Below are positions 10,916 to 24,200 of a DNA stretch of 64,000 nt, in pieces. Under the pieces are notes generated by a model. The model ran no database searches. It was not told the origin of the DNA and saw only the letters and a list, made by a program, of their open reading frames with translations. Origin of the DNA: Opisthorchis felineus (lineage: Eukaryota; Platyhelminthes; Trematoda; Opisthorchiida; Opisthorchiidae); the NCBI GenBank assembly GCA_004794785.1, contig SJOL01001836.1, positions 10,349 through 74,348 of the forward strand, written 5' to 3'. Positions within the stretch are counted from its first letter, which is position 1. Every line of letters starts with the position of its first letter. Position numbers and translations under genes: made by a program.

Positions 10916-12370
10916 TCAACTGGACGTCGGTCTCTCTGGTATCTCCAGATATGGGATTGTACACACCGATGAAGCCGTGGACCCTATTTCTGACCTCTAG
11001 ATGGAGGACACTGATCGTAAGGTGACTCACAGGACAGATAACCAAACTCAGTAGCCCATCATTAACCAGAACTATTCATCATACCTTACTCGGTGCGTAA
11101 CTGGTGTTCAACCCAAAGCAATAGCGATAACTAAGATATTATCAGGTTACCCAGGTAAATAGACGAGCAACCAAGATGTCGTTTCACAGACCTCTCCTTC
11201 AGAAGCTAACGCATTAGACCGCGAACTATTTCGAGTTCTGTGTCTTAGCTAAATCCTCACCTATGACGCTTATCTCGCACCCGCAATCCATGGACGACCA
11301 ACATCATCAACAGGGCCCAGGGTTTAATCTTGATGATAACGCCGGCTGAAATTTTGTATGGCGTGTGAGAAGTGTTCATTCTCAAGCTCAAGCTGTGAAC
11401 GGCTTTAGTTAGCGCTGCCGCATAACTTGATAGGGCTTACTCCTTGAAGCGTCTAAGTTGGCTACAGTCATGCAACTTCAAGAAAATGCTGCAGTGGGAA
11501 ATCATTCGGTGCGGAAGACGCGTTTTGACCGACTTTTGATGTTTTGATCTGTTACAGCGATCCTAAAGCGGTCATCTTTCCGTGGTAGTCGGCCACAAGT
11601 GTTGCAATGATTCTGTGGGTTGTATTGACTGGAACTCAGTTCCTAAGGGTGACAAAAATGTCAAAGGGGAGCGGTCAGACCAAGAGCAGCGAAACCCCAA
11701 ACTATGATTAGTCGTTTTATGGCGCGACCTGGAGGTACTGTCCTCTGCGGTGGGAGTGTGGAGGCAGTACGGTGTTCTACCAGTTGACCAGTATTTGCAT
11801 ATTCACGAAAGCGGCGATTCTTCCACAGAGGAAGAACGGGTTCGAAAAGTTCTATCCCTAGAAGCTGCACACATTCGTCCAAAGATTTACCTTGACTGCG
11901 TGCGCATTATTCACTACGGTTGAAATACTTTTGAAAGTCTCGTTGTGCACAAAAGGCACCTACTGTGTGCAGCCGCATTATCAGTCAGCTAGTAATGCTT
12001 TGCTCCCTGCGCCCTCAGATTAGACCGGCCCTATGCAGCCGAGCAGGTCAGACTGCTGAGTCATCGGTTCTGGGCAGGGTCCTCAGCGGTAACCCTACTT
12101 CCCGCTACCTTAGATCTTCCTGCTGCCTCTTCTAATTTAAAGGCCCAAGGTGGGGTTTCTCAAGTAAACCTTCTTTCTCGGCCAAGGCACTCGGGAATTA
12201 TCATCTGCCCAAACAGTCCTTTGTCCACCGGTTTCCCTCCTCAGCCCGTTCCCACTATACAAGTAAACGTTTCTGGGTCACTTGATTGTTAGTTATCTGA
12301 CCGATGTGCCTTATCCAATACCACTTTGCTAAATCCATGAGATCACTTTTGCATGGGAGCTTTCAACGCC
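10916..12370. other. No recognisable gene
   Basis: No domain or repeat recognised. The stretch near 11990-12260 is locally C-rich. A minus-strand frame of 73 codons at 11661-11882 is no longer than expected by chance. Confidence 0.35.
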
Positions 12371-12560
12371 CATCTGTCAAATAGCTCGGTGATTAAAGCG
12401 CTAGCTTACTGACCGGAAGGTCCGTGGTTCGAACTCAACTTCAGCATCTCGACTGCTCCTGTCTAGGCTTGGGCAACCTGGCAGTATCCCAGCCTTCGAG
12501 CCTCCCTCCTTTGGCAGGGCAGCTAGGTACCCAAAGGGTTCTACAGCTGAACAGTTTGTC
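12371..12560 (+). mobile_element. tRNA-derived SINE, family 1, diverged copy
   Basis: A-box region TAGCTCGGTGATTAAAGCG near 12382 and B box GGTTCGAACTC at 12426-12436, then the family body (CTAGGCTTGGGCAACCTGG) and the tail GCTGAACAGTTTG near 12555. More substitutions than the copy at 57199. Confidence 0.8.
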
Positions 12561-12599
12561 AAATTGACAAACAGGCAGCACTTGCCTAGACCTTATAAT

Positions 12600-13330
12600 T
12601 CCTTAAAGTTAATGTGTGTTGTGTATCTAAAACACACATTCAACCCCCAAGCGTGGTCGTGCGTCTTAAAACGCCAGGGACAAACACGGCTATTCCACAT
12701 TTTACTCTCCATGTGTCCGGTGATCCAGAATCGATGACTCGTGGAATATATGGTGTGGGAGTTGAACTCAGTCCCTGAGCTGAAAGCGCTGTGCTGGGTT
12801 GGATTCCAGTGAGCAGTCGTCTTTGTGGCGTTCCGTTATCCAGCTCAATCAAGCTTAGTGCTGCTCGACATAAAAATCAGTACCTGTTTGTAATATCGGC
12901 ATATGTGCCAACGGACTGCAGTTCTGACGCTGAGAGGCATGTTTTCTACTAACATGTATCCGGGCCCATTCCTCAAGGAAGAAGCAGTGGCATTCTCATC
13001 CTTGTGGGTGCTGCCAATGACCAAGTCGGTCATCTTGGCTCCTTGCAGTCAGGTTTGGACGGTTGATTTGGAGTCGGTGCTCGTCACACAGATAAAGGAG
13101 AGCGACTCCTCCAGTTGTGTGCCGATCATCAACTGTTTCTGCCCACTACGAATTTTCGCCGTAAACGCTTGCATCGCATAAGATGGCGGCTACTGAGTGC
13201 AAACCAACCGTGGATCTAATTGGATCAACCAAAACCGCTTCGGCCTGGGACGGTACCAGTCGACCTTACAGTTCTTCGTTCGCCGACTGTTCGCCACACT
13301 TCCCTTAACGAAGTCCTGATTCATTTAGCT
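12600..13330 (+). pseudogene. LINE endonuclease fragment, frameshifted
   Basis: Across three frames the plus strand gives VSGDPES, then WIPVSSRLCGVPL near 12805, then ISAYVPTDCSSDAE near 12897-12940, then GAANDQVGHLGSLQSGLDG near 13010-13060, and DKGERLLQLCADHQLFLPTT near 13093-13150. That is the order of an APE-type LINE endonuclease. Stops and shifts abound. It is related to, but clearly diverged from, the endonuclease at 405-822. It lies 0.5 kb upstream of the first light-chain gene. Confidence 0.7.
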
Positions 13331-13579
13331 GTCAGTCCTCTAGTCATTGCTTCGTATCTAGGCTTCCGTCCAGTGAAATAAAACAACTTAAGGTATCTGT
13401 TCCACGTTACGGTTTTCAACGTCCGTACTCTGTGAAATTTGGCAACAGGTTGTCTGGCTCAATCCTTGTTCACTTTTTCCACCGATGTATGTCACAAGCA
13501 CCCTGACCCGATTAGCTACTATAGTAGCATTAGTATACGACAGCGAAGCATGAGTGTTGAACACTGATGTCATGTTGCC

Positions 13580-13604
13580 GATGATGATGATGACGATGAT
13601 GATG
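13580..13604. repeat. Short GAT microsatellite
   Basis: About eight GAT/GAC triplets in the upstream region of the first myosin light-chain gene. Unremarkable length. Confidence 0.7.
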
Positions 13605-13829
13605 GTGAGCATTAGTGCGTCACCAAGCAATCTCGGATGTAGCATTTCACGCTGAAGTGTTTGTCAATTCGAAATGTTGCTCTCTGTGGTAGGAGTGGGA
13701 ACTTGCTGGATCCAATGCCAGTTTATTTAGTGTCAGTCTTATTTAGTTCGAACTAACTTCTCCCAACCTGTCTTCCAATTTTAGCGGTGTTCGTGAAGTT
13801 CTGCCATAGGTCTATAACGCGCATTCACC

Positions 13830-16800
13830 ATGGTACGTTGCAGCTACTTCTCCATAGTTTATTGCTCTATTTCAGTATGAGCTGAACGAGAAGGACCTTC
13901 AAGGTAAATGTATTCGTCAGAATTCATTGTCTTTTCAGAGGCTCGTGACGTGTTTTCACTCTTCGATTCAGTAGGAGACGAAAAAATTCTTGTGAAAGAT
14001 ATCGGCGAAGTCGTTCGGGCGTTAGGCCTAAATCCTACAGAATCAGACATACGGAAATTTAATAACCGTAGTGATCCCGGTAAGTTTGACCTCTCATTCA
14101 CCACCGATCATTGTAGCCTGTGACCCAAATTGACTGCACTTTGTTGCTTTAATGTACCTTGTGTCTTCTGACTTCTTATTCATATGGAGGAAGACTGGAT
14201 ACATATACGGTCACCCCGCTCGCGAACCGATTCCCCAGCAAGTAGTACCCTTCCTAGAGGAAATAATTCAAGTATACCACTGCATCTTTAACACAAGAAA
14301 CTGATTTAGAAGTCTCCTGGAACGAGCAATTCCTGTATATCTGTCACGTGTGTAGATGAAGTGCTTAGAATGAACCACATATTGGACGTTAAATGGCCTA
14401 AGTATATTGAGTAAAAGATAGGCCATGTACAATTGGCCGGATACTTCTGCATTACAGCCCCTCGCAATCGATCCTAAATCTCTTTCTCTCCAGGTCATAT
14501 CCAACAGGGAACCATTCACATACTTATTATTCACTTATCCACATAAGTTGCTCGTTCCAAAAGACTTTTAAATAAGAGTTTTCTGTCTTGAATATTTTGT
14601 GGTATACCTTAACTGTTCCCACCTAAAAGTGAAGCGTTATAGGTGACCAGCGGGGACGCTTGTGACAAAGCAAGTGTCGCTGGTTTGGTAATCTAACCTA
14701 ATCCATCGACGTGTTCAACAAACGAACGAGTAGTTCTTCACCTTTCCAACACGGCAGACAGCCCTAGCCTCCATTCGAAAATTTCGATTACGTCCAGTCA
14801 TGTGTATGAGTGGTGTGCGGATTTTTTCGATCGCCTTCCAGAAACACTTGACACTGGTTATAAGTCCATGTATTTTTTTTTTTGTCCTTTACACTTGGAT
14901 CCCCTTTCGACTCATATTCCGCTTTAAAAATGAACCACCGTTCTGAGGACTTCGGTCTGTTACGTCGTTGGAGTCGGTCGTAGTGAACGTGCGTGGATAC
15001 ATTGAAATAACTATTCAAGGAATGGACGACAAATAAGTGAATGTTTTGAAGGTTCCCGAAGTATATCCATTGTGTACTTTCATGAGCGCGATCATCTAAG
15101 AGCAAAACACCTGTTATAGTGTCATTTCTGCTGATTCAATTTTCTGACCTGTCCTATTCAATCGAAAAAATGGCGTAAATATTTCTGTGAACAGGCCCGA
15201 TGGGTTTACCTTGACAACAGAAAAGATCACTATCAGATTGTTTGGCTACCGCGTTTTCGCTAGAATTGATAATGTATTCCGTCAGTAGGACTAATGTGCT
15301 TGACGGCTCAGTGGAACGCACACTGTACCTGAAATTTCTCCAAACCTAGCTAGCTGTAATGTGGTTGCCAGCACTGCACTGTGAATCTATTCCGTTCCTG
15401 CATGTAGGCTGGCACATTCAGTATTTTCGCTGTATGTTTTGCATAAACATTGTGAACGCTGTGTGTAGTTATTTCTGATCAACAGAATGTAGCCTATCAT
15501 TTCTTAAGCGCACCCACTTTATGTATGACAACTTCACACATGACTGCGGGGCAACTCTCGCTGACTTCAGCTTCCTTTGCTATAGGAATATCTGACGATG
15601 TGGTGGAAAAACCCAACAAGGTCCGTCGTTGTCGATTCGCTTCCTCGACGCGGACAGAAACGGGAAATGCTCCCCAGTGTGTCAGCTCAAGAACACTTCC
15701 GCTGCAGTGTTTAGAGTCCTTGATGCTTTTGTTTTGCTTTGTTTTCCTCAATTCAGTGAGCGTACTTAGATTACGTTCCTGTTTCGAGTGACTTTAGACC
15801 GGTAAGAATTCACTGGCTGTCTTCGTTTTTATTCCTTCAGTGGATATTTGAGCCGTACGAAGAAATGTTGGAAATATCACTTTTACTCTTCAGGAGTTGG
15901 CTAAATGTACACGAGGGGTCTCTTAGCGGCAGCTGTCTCCTGTTTTGCTCTGCTTAGAAACTTAACGGTTTGGATGAGTAGTTTTATGACTTCGAATACC
16001 GAAAACGCGTACTGTACCGAATGATGTGAGCGAACTATTCATCAGTATTTTACTTCACGATGATGGATTGTCGCAATAGGATATGCTAGCTTTATGGTTT
16101 CACAGTCTCGCCTGCAGTATTTAGCATATTTTTGAGTGAGCACCTCTAATTTCTTAACACCCAATTGTGCCCCATAAGGTGACGGGGCTCCGTGCCCGCC
16201 ACCTGTTGAATTTTCATACGTGATTCGTTAGCGCGCACTACTTTCTGTGTGCTGCTGGTGTATCTCTTCATCATCGTGACTATTAAGTTAGTAAGCGATT
16301 GCAAAGAGAGTGCGAAAGTTGAAGCACTCCACTTCAAAACACCGCACCGACGATTTAACCTTGATTGGTTATGAAACGTTTGCAACTAAATTGCCTAGTT
16401 CAGCGAACAAACCAACGACCAAATTTAACAGTTGTTTGAACAGTACACATGACTACGTGGGACCGAGGCTCTAGGGCCGTTTTACTTATATTATTGAGAT
16501 CCACAGAGTGTAGTTGGTCAGATTCATCCGTTCTTTACTGTTTGACAGGGGAGTCATAATGCGTGTCGCTCACGCATCAGCGTTCCGTGCAGTTACCCTC
16601 ACATCCATGGAATCGCTTTATAAATCACATCTTTGAATTGGAGGTTCTCCATTCTCATTCTTGGTGTAGTAGAGAACTATTCTAATTTTGTTGCGATTTT
16701 TCGACAGCTGATTGCAGTACTTGGCTCATTTTCTCTAAGTTGTATACCGAACCGCATGTACATTAGAACTTCAAGACATTTGCAGCAAAAGGCTGCGAAG

Positions 16801-17474
16801 CTCATTTACTGCCCAATTGTTTTTCCTAATATGTATGGTATTAGGGGAAAATTCCTTCATATGCGCCAGAGATCTTCATGAGCTTTCAAGGACGCTTGGT
16901 CATCGAAGATCAACATACCTCTCTCACAGGGCCTAGAATGTGAAATGACTTTTGTTCTGTCCTTCATTTCATTTCAGTGGACCTAGTTTAACCATCACAG
17001 TACGTCTAAGTCGTATGTATTATCGCTTCTGCAACGTTGCACATTCCCCGGATCTCAAAGATCAGGGTAACATTAACCCCTCACTCAGCACCGTCCCTTA
17101 TGTACACTGAGTGCAATCAGATTAACAAACGGTAGAAGTGAGTGGAATTTCATGTCAAGTCAGGTTATACTTTAGACTATTTAGCAAAATCTGATTCCAC
17201 TGCGATCTTTCCTCCAACTCCATTGTTTCAGGTGAGAGAATCACTTTCGAAATGTTCGTTCCTATCTATCAAGCGTTGGCCAAAGAACAGAAGGATATAA
17301 ACCCTGAAGAGTTTATCGAGGGATTTCGTGTCTTCGACAAGGAATCGAACGGCTTCATCAGTGCCGCTGAGCTTCGACATCTTCTGACGGCACTTGGCGA
17401 ACGATTACGTGAGGACGAGGTGGATCAACTTCTTGCAGGAATGGAGAATTCCCAAGGACTGGTGCCATATGAAG
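13830..17474 (+). CDS. Myosin essential (alkali) light chain, copy 1, 3' end not found
   Basis: Encodes an EF-hand subunit that wraps the lever arm of a conventional myosin heavy chain in muscle or cytoplasm. Exons: ATG at 13830-13832, 13876-13903, 13939-14079 and 17232-17474. The introns (43, 35 and about 3150 bases) have GT-AG ends and leave one frame of 138 codons. The start is the last three bases of exon 1 (CACCATG then GTACGT). Residues 11-45 match the first EF-hand unit ([25 protein letters not shown]). Residues 61-138 match the C-terminal lobe ([46 protein letters not shown]). Loop 93-104 is nearly canonical (Glu at position 3). Loop 20-31 is degenerate. Family members end about nine residues later, and that short last exon was not located. 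Calmodulin or troponin C fit less well. Confidence 0.88.
14080..17231 (+). other. Intron 3 of light-chain copy 1
   Basis: Begins GTAAGT and ends TTGTTTCAG. It interrupts a codon after its first base, as in copy 2. It holds a 62-base dispersed repeat at 16359-16420 and no other recognised feature. Confidence 0.8.
16359..16420 (+). repeat. Dispersed 62-base repeat, also at 53683-53743
   Basis: TTGATTGGTTATGAAACGTT and the next 40 bases (through TTGCCTAGTTCAGCGAACAA to CCAACGACC) recur at 53683-53743 with few changes. Weaker traces are at 18285-18335 and 49429-49450. Probably part of an old dispersed element. Confidence 0.75.
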
Positions 17475-18999
17475 GTGTGTTGGTTGTATGGTCCTTATGT
17501 TCCTGTTTTGCATGCAAAACCCTGGAAGCTAAAATCTGATTATTCCAACCACTCAGACTGCCCTGTAAACATACTTATCTTCTTCGTTCATGCACTTAGA
17601 GGTGTTGTGGGTGAAATATGTCAGAGTAAACTATACTGTAACTGACGTCCAAGGATTTAAAACATCTACCAGTTTTATTCATAGACACTCCATGCGATTT
17701 GGCAATTGGCCATCGCCCTTAGATTGCGAAGCTGCTTGTGTTCGTCAGGTCGCACTAATTGTTGGCTCGATCTGTTTCCGATTATACTTGCTCCTCTGCT
17801 AGAAACAGGGAGCGCAATTCACGTTCTTTCAAGTTACTGTTTGCACTGCCCCTTTCCTTACAATTAATGCAAATTGTGAACGATTTATTGATATGGTTTC
17901 TCGCACAATCAGTTGTTTTGACCAATAACATCTAGGCGCATGTTTGCACTGCTTCACTACAGGCATGAAAACATAGGACGAGGTCACTTGAGCTTACAAC
18001 GTTGGCGGACACCGTAGATGAATTTGGTGTCTGACTGTTAACCGCCCTGGTCTTACCGTGTTGAGTAATCTTGATTCCATCGATTTTCCAGCATCTTCGA
18101 GAACTTTGTCCATTCATTTTAGTCTACCAGCCTGTGCTGGTGGTCAAAGTACTCGCTGAATTTGGTTATTTTGTCACTAGTCGCTGTCACGATCGGGGTG
18201 CCTTCGTGTAGCACAGCAATGCATTGCGGTTCATGAATCAGTACATCACTCACTGACGCCCCGAACCGCTCCAATTCGCAACGACTCACTGGTGATAAAA
18301 CGCTTGCAACAAAATGCTACTTCCAGCGAATGATTTAATTACAAACAAAGCGTCCGACACCAACAGGCTCTTCAATATCCCCTCTGGTTATGCTTCCCAA
18401 CCCACTTTAGGATTCGAGAAAAGTGCGGTGAAGATGCAACATTTCGTCTTTGTCAAGACCTCATCATCTCACCATCTCTAGACCAGAATACAATGTGATA
18501 TAGAATAAAGCGAAATAAGTAGCATATTTCTCCCACAACGTTGTGTTTGGCGGTGTCCATCATCAGACCGGTATGCTTCCCTGATAGAGAGGACGGGAAT
18601 TTTGCATAGCTACTAGTAATCTGGTTGAACGGATGTAAGTCGTTTCTCATCTGCTTCCCTATTGATAACCTCTATCTACATCTATCATGGTAGGTCTGCT
18701 TACTGGGCCTCACTTCATGAAGATGGAGGAACTTTCCCTCTCTCTCATGCAAACACCCACTTTATAATGAAAGAAAACAGAAACTTTGATTAACGACCGT
18801 TTGGTTACATCCAGATCACCGAAAATCATCTGTTTTGATGTGCATTTTCTGCTATTTTTATCTGCTGCACATTCCAACCATCTTCAAAAAATACAAGTTT
18901 ATCGCCCAGTTTTGTTGGATGTTAGGTGAAACTCAGAAATCCTGCAACAGTCCGTGTTCGGATTTTGCAAGTGCACTCTACGTCTGCCGCATGAATTGA
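17475..18999. other. Region after light-chain copy 1 exon 4, no gene recognised
   Basis: This should hold the start of the fourth intron of copy 1 (donor GTGTGT at 17475). No convincing last exon (two bases, then Phe, Val/Ile and a basic residue, then a stop within about ten codons) was seen. Confidence 0.4.
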
Positions 19000-19004
19000 C
19001 CTCA

Positions 19005-19178
19005 CCGTTCAGTTGTAACACCCTTTCGGTGCCTAGCTGCCCGAAGGAAGCACAAGGGCTGGGGTACTGCCAGGTTGCCCAAGCCTAGACAAGGGAAGTC
19101 GAATGGCAGATGTCGGGTTCGAACCACGGACCTTCCGGTCAGTAAATTCACGCTCTAACAACTGAGCCATCTCGTCCC
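19005..19178 (-). mobile_element. tRNA-derived SINE, family 1, inverted copy
   Basis: On the minus strand: head with TGGCTCAGTTG near 19163-19172, B box GGTTCGAACCC overlapping 19116-19125, body and a CAACTGAACGG tail near 19005. Several bases of the body are deleted relative to the copy at 57199. Confidence 0.8.
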
Positions 19179-20890
19179 TTCGGAATCGGTCATTAACTGT
19201 CGGTGCGAGAGAAGACACAAAACAGGTTACTTTAGTCACTAAAGTCGTGAACTATGTTTCCAGCCATTAGGGGACTCCCAACTTCCCTCGTATATTGTGT
19301 ATTCTCGATAGCTGACCATTTATTCCGTTTTTTTACTCATCCCGATGCTCTTTCACTTTTTCCTCACAGCCTTCGTCCAGCGTATTCTGAGTTGAACAGT
19401 CACTCAGTATCTGAGTCGTCAGCTTGAGCACTTTTTGTTGATCATCACATGGTCTATATGATTTTGATGACTGTCCATCTATGTTCAGCTTTGAAATATA
19501 TCTCGCCACGAGCGTTAACCCCTATTATCTGATGTTCAGCCTGGATTTTTTTGTCTAGTGTGGTCCCGCTTAACCCCCTGTGTTATATCACTTACGTCCA
19601 CTAAGAAAACCACTACTCGTTTGATTTGTCTTCCCATCTCCACTTAGTTTCTCTGTTGTACCTCCCACGGTCGTTCATATCTGCATGCCGTCGTATAGCC
19701 GCGTTAGTTGCGGCTTTAATGCAGATTGTGTGGGATTTGTCCCATCGGTTTTTCACACATGCTCCTGAATCCCCACAAATTCATCAGAAAACACCTGGTT
19801 GTCATAAAAATTGCATGTATTGTACGCTAGGTTCTTAGCTAATTCCAGGTGCTTCGTCTCCATATTACCATCTTCACAATTTCACCGGTATGGCAAGCAT
19901 GCAATCATTATTTTCTTAAAATCCACACGATTTACTACAATGTTCTTTTATTTGTGAACTCTGTCGAGTGCAGCATGACGAGACAAAGTAAGTTGAATCG
20001 CACTGCAAACAGCTAGACTGGGTATCGCACATTTAATCCAAGCTCTGGTTTGATTAGCTAACAATACTGCCTCCCACTCAGATCAACGCGGTCGATAGTC
20101 AGCGCACTTTTAGTTTTTATACATTCCAATTCACCGTATTCTGGTTCCTTCGCTATCACGTGGGTCGCACTTTGCAACTGAATCTTGTATGTGCTCACCT
20201 CACAGTGTATGAGGTTATCACACCTGCGTTTTTGTGAGTTGCACATTTTTGAGGGTCCTGCTATGCAGTACGATGACTCCCTCCTTCTTTTCTGTGATCC
20301 ACACACGATAAGTGACCCGTCGTAGAGCTTCATTGAAAGATATTTGCCAACCAGGCAGTTTTTGAAGGAACTTGGCAACTGCACGCTCAATCCATGAGAA
20401 AACCGATCTTGTGAAGTGTTGCTCCTGTTACATTTGTCTACCAAGTCGATCATACTTTCCTATGCCGTCGATTGCCGGGGTTACGATCGATATCTAAGTG
20501 ATGGGGAACTATGCCGAGGATAGAAGGTGTCTCAGTGATGCGGATAAACCACATAGTATCCATTACTGGGGAGCTATTACCAGACTGAGTTTAAAAGTCT
20601 ACCACCTAGATTGAAAGGATCTCCAAAAGTAACTTTATTCTACTGTTTAGCCAAATTGTTATTGCACGTGGGTTGAGTACAAGATACGGTGGGAAATTTC
20701 GCTTCCCGAGAATATGTGAAATTTGTTATCTGTGCTTCGTCTGGCTAACATCAGTTTCTCCCCCGTAACAAACAGATGATCAGCAACACCAGAGAAGAAC
20801 GTTGGTGCTTGACTGTCTTATAACCATGTCACGTTATTTGAATAGAAAATAAAAAATGGAACATAGATGTGGACCTAGAGTGTTGATCTA
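19179..20890. other. No named gene; one candidate minus-strand exon
   Basis: An open minus-strand stretch ending at 20199 before a GTGAGC donor has cysteines spaced like an LDL-receptor class A unit (see findings). Nothing else is recognised. Confidence 0.3.
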
Positions 20891-21250
20891 CCACAAATAT
20901 CTGAGGTGCCTACACCTCTAACACGCAGTCAGGTAATCTAGATGTAAACTGACAACAGTTAGGCGCCATATCGTTTAGTGTCTCCAGCCAAACACGGAAA
21001 GTTACTTGGACCCCATCCTAGAAGGCCAACAGCACCCAAGGTTTTTCTAATATCCTTCATTCTTTTCTGCCACCTCAGGGTCATAGGGTGCTTATAAGCG
21101 TGCCATTGTAGTAACGCTTGAAGGAGTGGTCTATACAACCACTTCCTGGCCTTAGTCTTGCTGTTCTTGGGTCCAGTCTTCGCGCGCCCTCATAAGATGA
21201 CGTAAAGTAAGCGACATACAGAATCTGGTCGCAATGGGGGTCAAGCTAAT
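20890..21250 (-). mobile_element. LINE 3' end fragment, minus strand
   Basis: Shares the 3' UTR motif ATCTGAGGTGCCTACACCTC (20899) with 6267. Upstream on the minus strand is a degraded MKDIRKTLGAV, then GWGP stretch near 21000-21060, the conserved tail of the LINE family that fills the first 8.6 kb. Confidence 0.7.
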
Positions 21251-24200
21251 TCCTCTGTGATAGCCACATTAAATGCGAGCACCTTTTTTTAAAAAAAGGG
21301 CACTAATATAGGCTCACTCCAGTTAGATGGGATGATCTCTCCGAGATAACCAAATGAATATGACAAACACCAACTGAAGATTTCACTTCCATAAACAGTG
21401 AGTTAGAGTTCATCAGACCAGCAACTCAGTTATAGATGTTCGTGTATTTCCGAAGCTATCGGAGGTTCCAAGTTCAGTGTCTAGTGTTCCGCTACGTGTA
21501 TAGAATCCTGCTGAAAAAATGCGGGTGGCCAGCAATTCAGGCTTTCATTTTGGACATGAGCGAGTCGCTTTTATCATTGATTGTTTAGCCCGCTAAGGGT
21601 CTTTTTGGCTTGTTACATTTATCAGCTGGAATCATTCTCGAACGTTTCCAAAGTTTCGCTTCCTCCAGCTCCTCAGTTCTCTGGACCCACCAAGCTTCTC
21701 AGTCCGCGCTGGTGTTCCATTTCAACTGACGTTTTAGTTGTATTGTACTCTCGACTAGGGGGAATACGTGTCCGAGCTTCGCGCGTGACACAGTGGATGT
21801 TGACTGCAGATCTAGTACTCGGTAGTCTACTTTAATTGTCAGCCACGTTGCAAAAACTTATCTGCATCATTTTAAAATTCTTTGGGATCGATCGAGAATT
21901 TTATAGGGGCTTTGTTAAGTGATCCGAAGAGTTCTTTCTGGGTAACATTTCGCTTTTGACAAAATCTTCACCAAGTAGGAAAATTCTCATCAAGTCGAAT
22001 CGAGTTTGTGGCATGGCTTTTCCGGCCTACAGCACTTTGGTTGAGCAATCCTCCTTTGTCCATCTGCGCCGGTTTATTAGGTGAAACTACAAATGGGATT
22101 GGGGAGATGAAGTGGATTTTAGTCGGCTTCACTTCCGTAATTTAGGCCCAGTCCATTTCGCCGCACACCACGTAAACTCGTTTGGTCTAGAGCCACACGC
22201 CTGCCAGTTCTATGCATTCTGTTCCATTCACTCTGGGGTACTTAGCGATTTCCACCGCCTCGGCCACTATGGGCTCTGGTGTGAATCTCAGTCCTCGCCT
22301 CAAAACCTCTGTATTCTTCAACTCTATTTCCTGACTAGTGCATGTCCTGCCATTGCCAGGCCTTTACCCATTGCCTGATGTTCATCTACGTTTCTTAGTA
22401 GTATGTTTACCCGCTGCCCGTGCTCGTCACTTCTGGTATACAGCTCCCTTGGTGATTGTCCATGTAAGCACGTAAACTTCGTATACACGATCCCTAGTCC
22501 TATCGGCTGGGAGGCAGTCCTTCTAGTTCTTCAGTACTAGACGCAAAGTTTTCCCCTCTTGAGTGCTACTCTAATGTTAGCTGTACTCAACACCTAACGA
22601 CATCAGATATCCTCGTCTTCTGTTGAAAGCGAAACGTTGCAAGCAATAATTCCACCGATTTTTTTATCAAACCTTTCTGAAAGCAACCTGCTTATTTCAT
22701 TGCTTCGAGGTAGCCACTGATTGCTAGGCCGGAGGCTCCCGAGCTTTTTGTTCGGACCTCTGTAGGTCTGCGTGATTTGTAGAAATTGATGATTTCGTTA
22801 GACATCTTCGAAGAATCACTTCTAAATCAGTGGGATCCCGGAAAGCTCAGTCAACCTCGGGGTCCATTTTCGTTAATTAGCTGGTTGGCAAACGATCAAA
22901 CTGTTAGTAGTCCTATTGCCTGAGTAAGTCGACGGCTTCTTAGACCAAAATTTACAGGTGAGCCATCGCTAGTGCTTTCTAATCTAACCTTGACTGCATG
23001 AGCATGGTGACTATTGCGTCACATAGGACATTTAGCTACGGTGTACATCTTGGTTATCTTCGAAAGTTTTGTTTTAGCGTGCACTGTGGTGAGCTTCAGC
23101 AACACAGCCAGCGTTTACCACTTCCCTCCTACATCAACTCAACTAGCAACTGAGATATTTCCAAACGAACCTGAAAATCTCTGCAATAAAATTTGGGAGC
23201 AGCGTAGACAGTCTTATGATGAACAGTAATCAGGAACCGACTTTACTTGCCAAACAGGTTCGTTACCTAATGGACTCCCGCTTTGTTGAAAGTGCCACCA
23301 TGGTGTGGCGATATTCACAACTCTCGGGAGTCGCCAACTTGCGTTTATGATGCCAACAATTGCCCTCACTCCAACGATTCTCCCAAAGGCTGCTAGAACG
23401 ACAAGAACAGTCGACTTGATAAAGTGACAAAAGGTCCGTTTTGGTGAGCTTGCTAACTCCAGAACATGGTCTGCTAAGCAAATGTATTTGCACTTAGAGG
23501 TGAATGAAAAGAGATTGCTAGTGTCTTCAATCAATTGGAAAATGTTTGGATTGCTAGTGTCATTACTAAGACCTGAACTTGGTACCTACTTGGGGAAATA
23601 TCGGTCAGTGCGAGTTGACAGAACAATGGCCTGTTTGCATGTGTCCTGTATAAGTATTCACAAAGAACTGTCCATCATGACTGTAAAAACGGACTTAAAT
23701 GAACTGTCAACTTGGCAGCAGTGTATTTGAAAACGTTGCAGGGAAACAATGAATGCTTCTGTTTACTTAAAACTTCAACCTCCATTTTGTATTGCGTGCA
23801 TTAGTGTGAAGAAGATCACATACAAGTAGCTATTTTAAACACCAGCATCTCAGCTAAGCATGGTAGATTCTTGTGAGTAGCAGTATCTGTACATTAATAT
23901 GGTGCATGAAAAATTGTCAGCCAGAGGCGTAGTTCAAACCGAAATCTCTGCTTCCTCTTTGGATGACGAGCTTGAAGAGACAACTGAAAACACGCCGTTC
24001 GTCAAAATAGATCATTGCAAGACAGATTCGGGTTATCAGATCTTAGGTCAGTTGTGCTGGCTAGAAAATAAATATATACTTTAAGAAAAGTGGAGTTTCT
24101 CAAGATGCACAGGTGACTGCGATGGGCGACCGCAGTATGCATCATATTAGTAACGATTTAGGTCAGATCGTTGTTCACAAAATGACCTGAATCAGGCGTT

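Noticed and set aside
13908..14123. Reading the EF-hand exon of light-chain copy 1 as a single-exon ORF starting at 13908
   Set aside because: Its start lies inside the 35-base intron and its end runs into intron 3. The spliced model gives a better N-terminus and matches copy 2.
23014..23229. Hydrophobic plus-strand frame resembling a membrane segment
   Set aside because: No ATG start, no splice pair that frames it, no family resemblance. Chance length.
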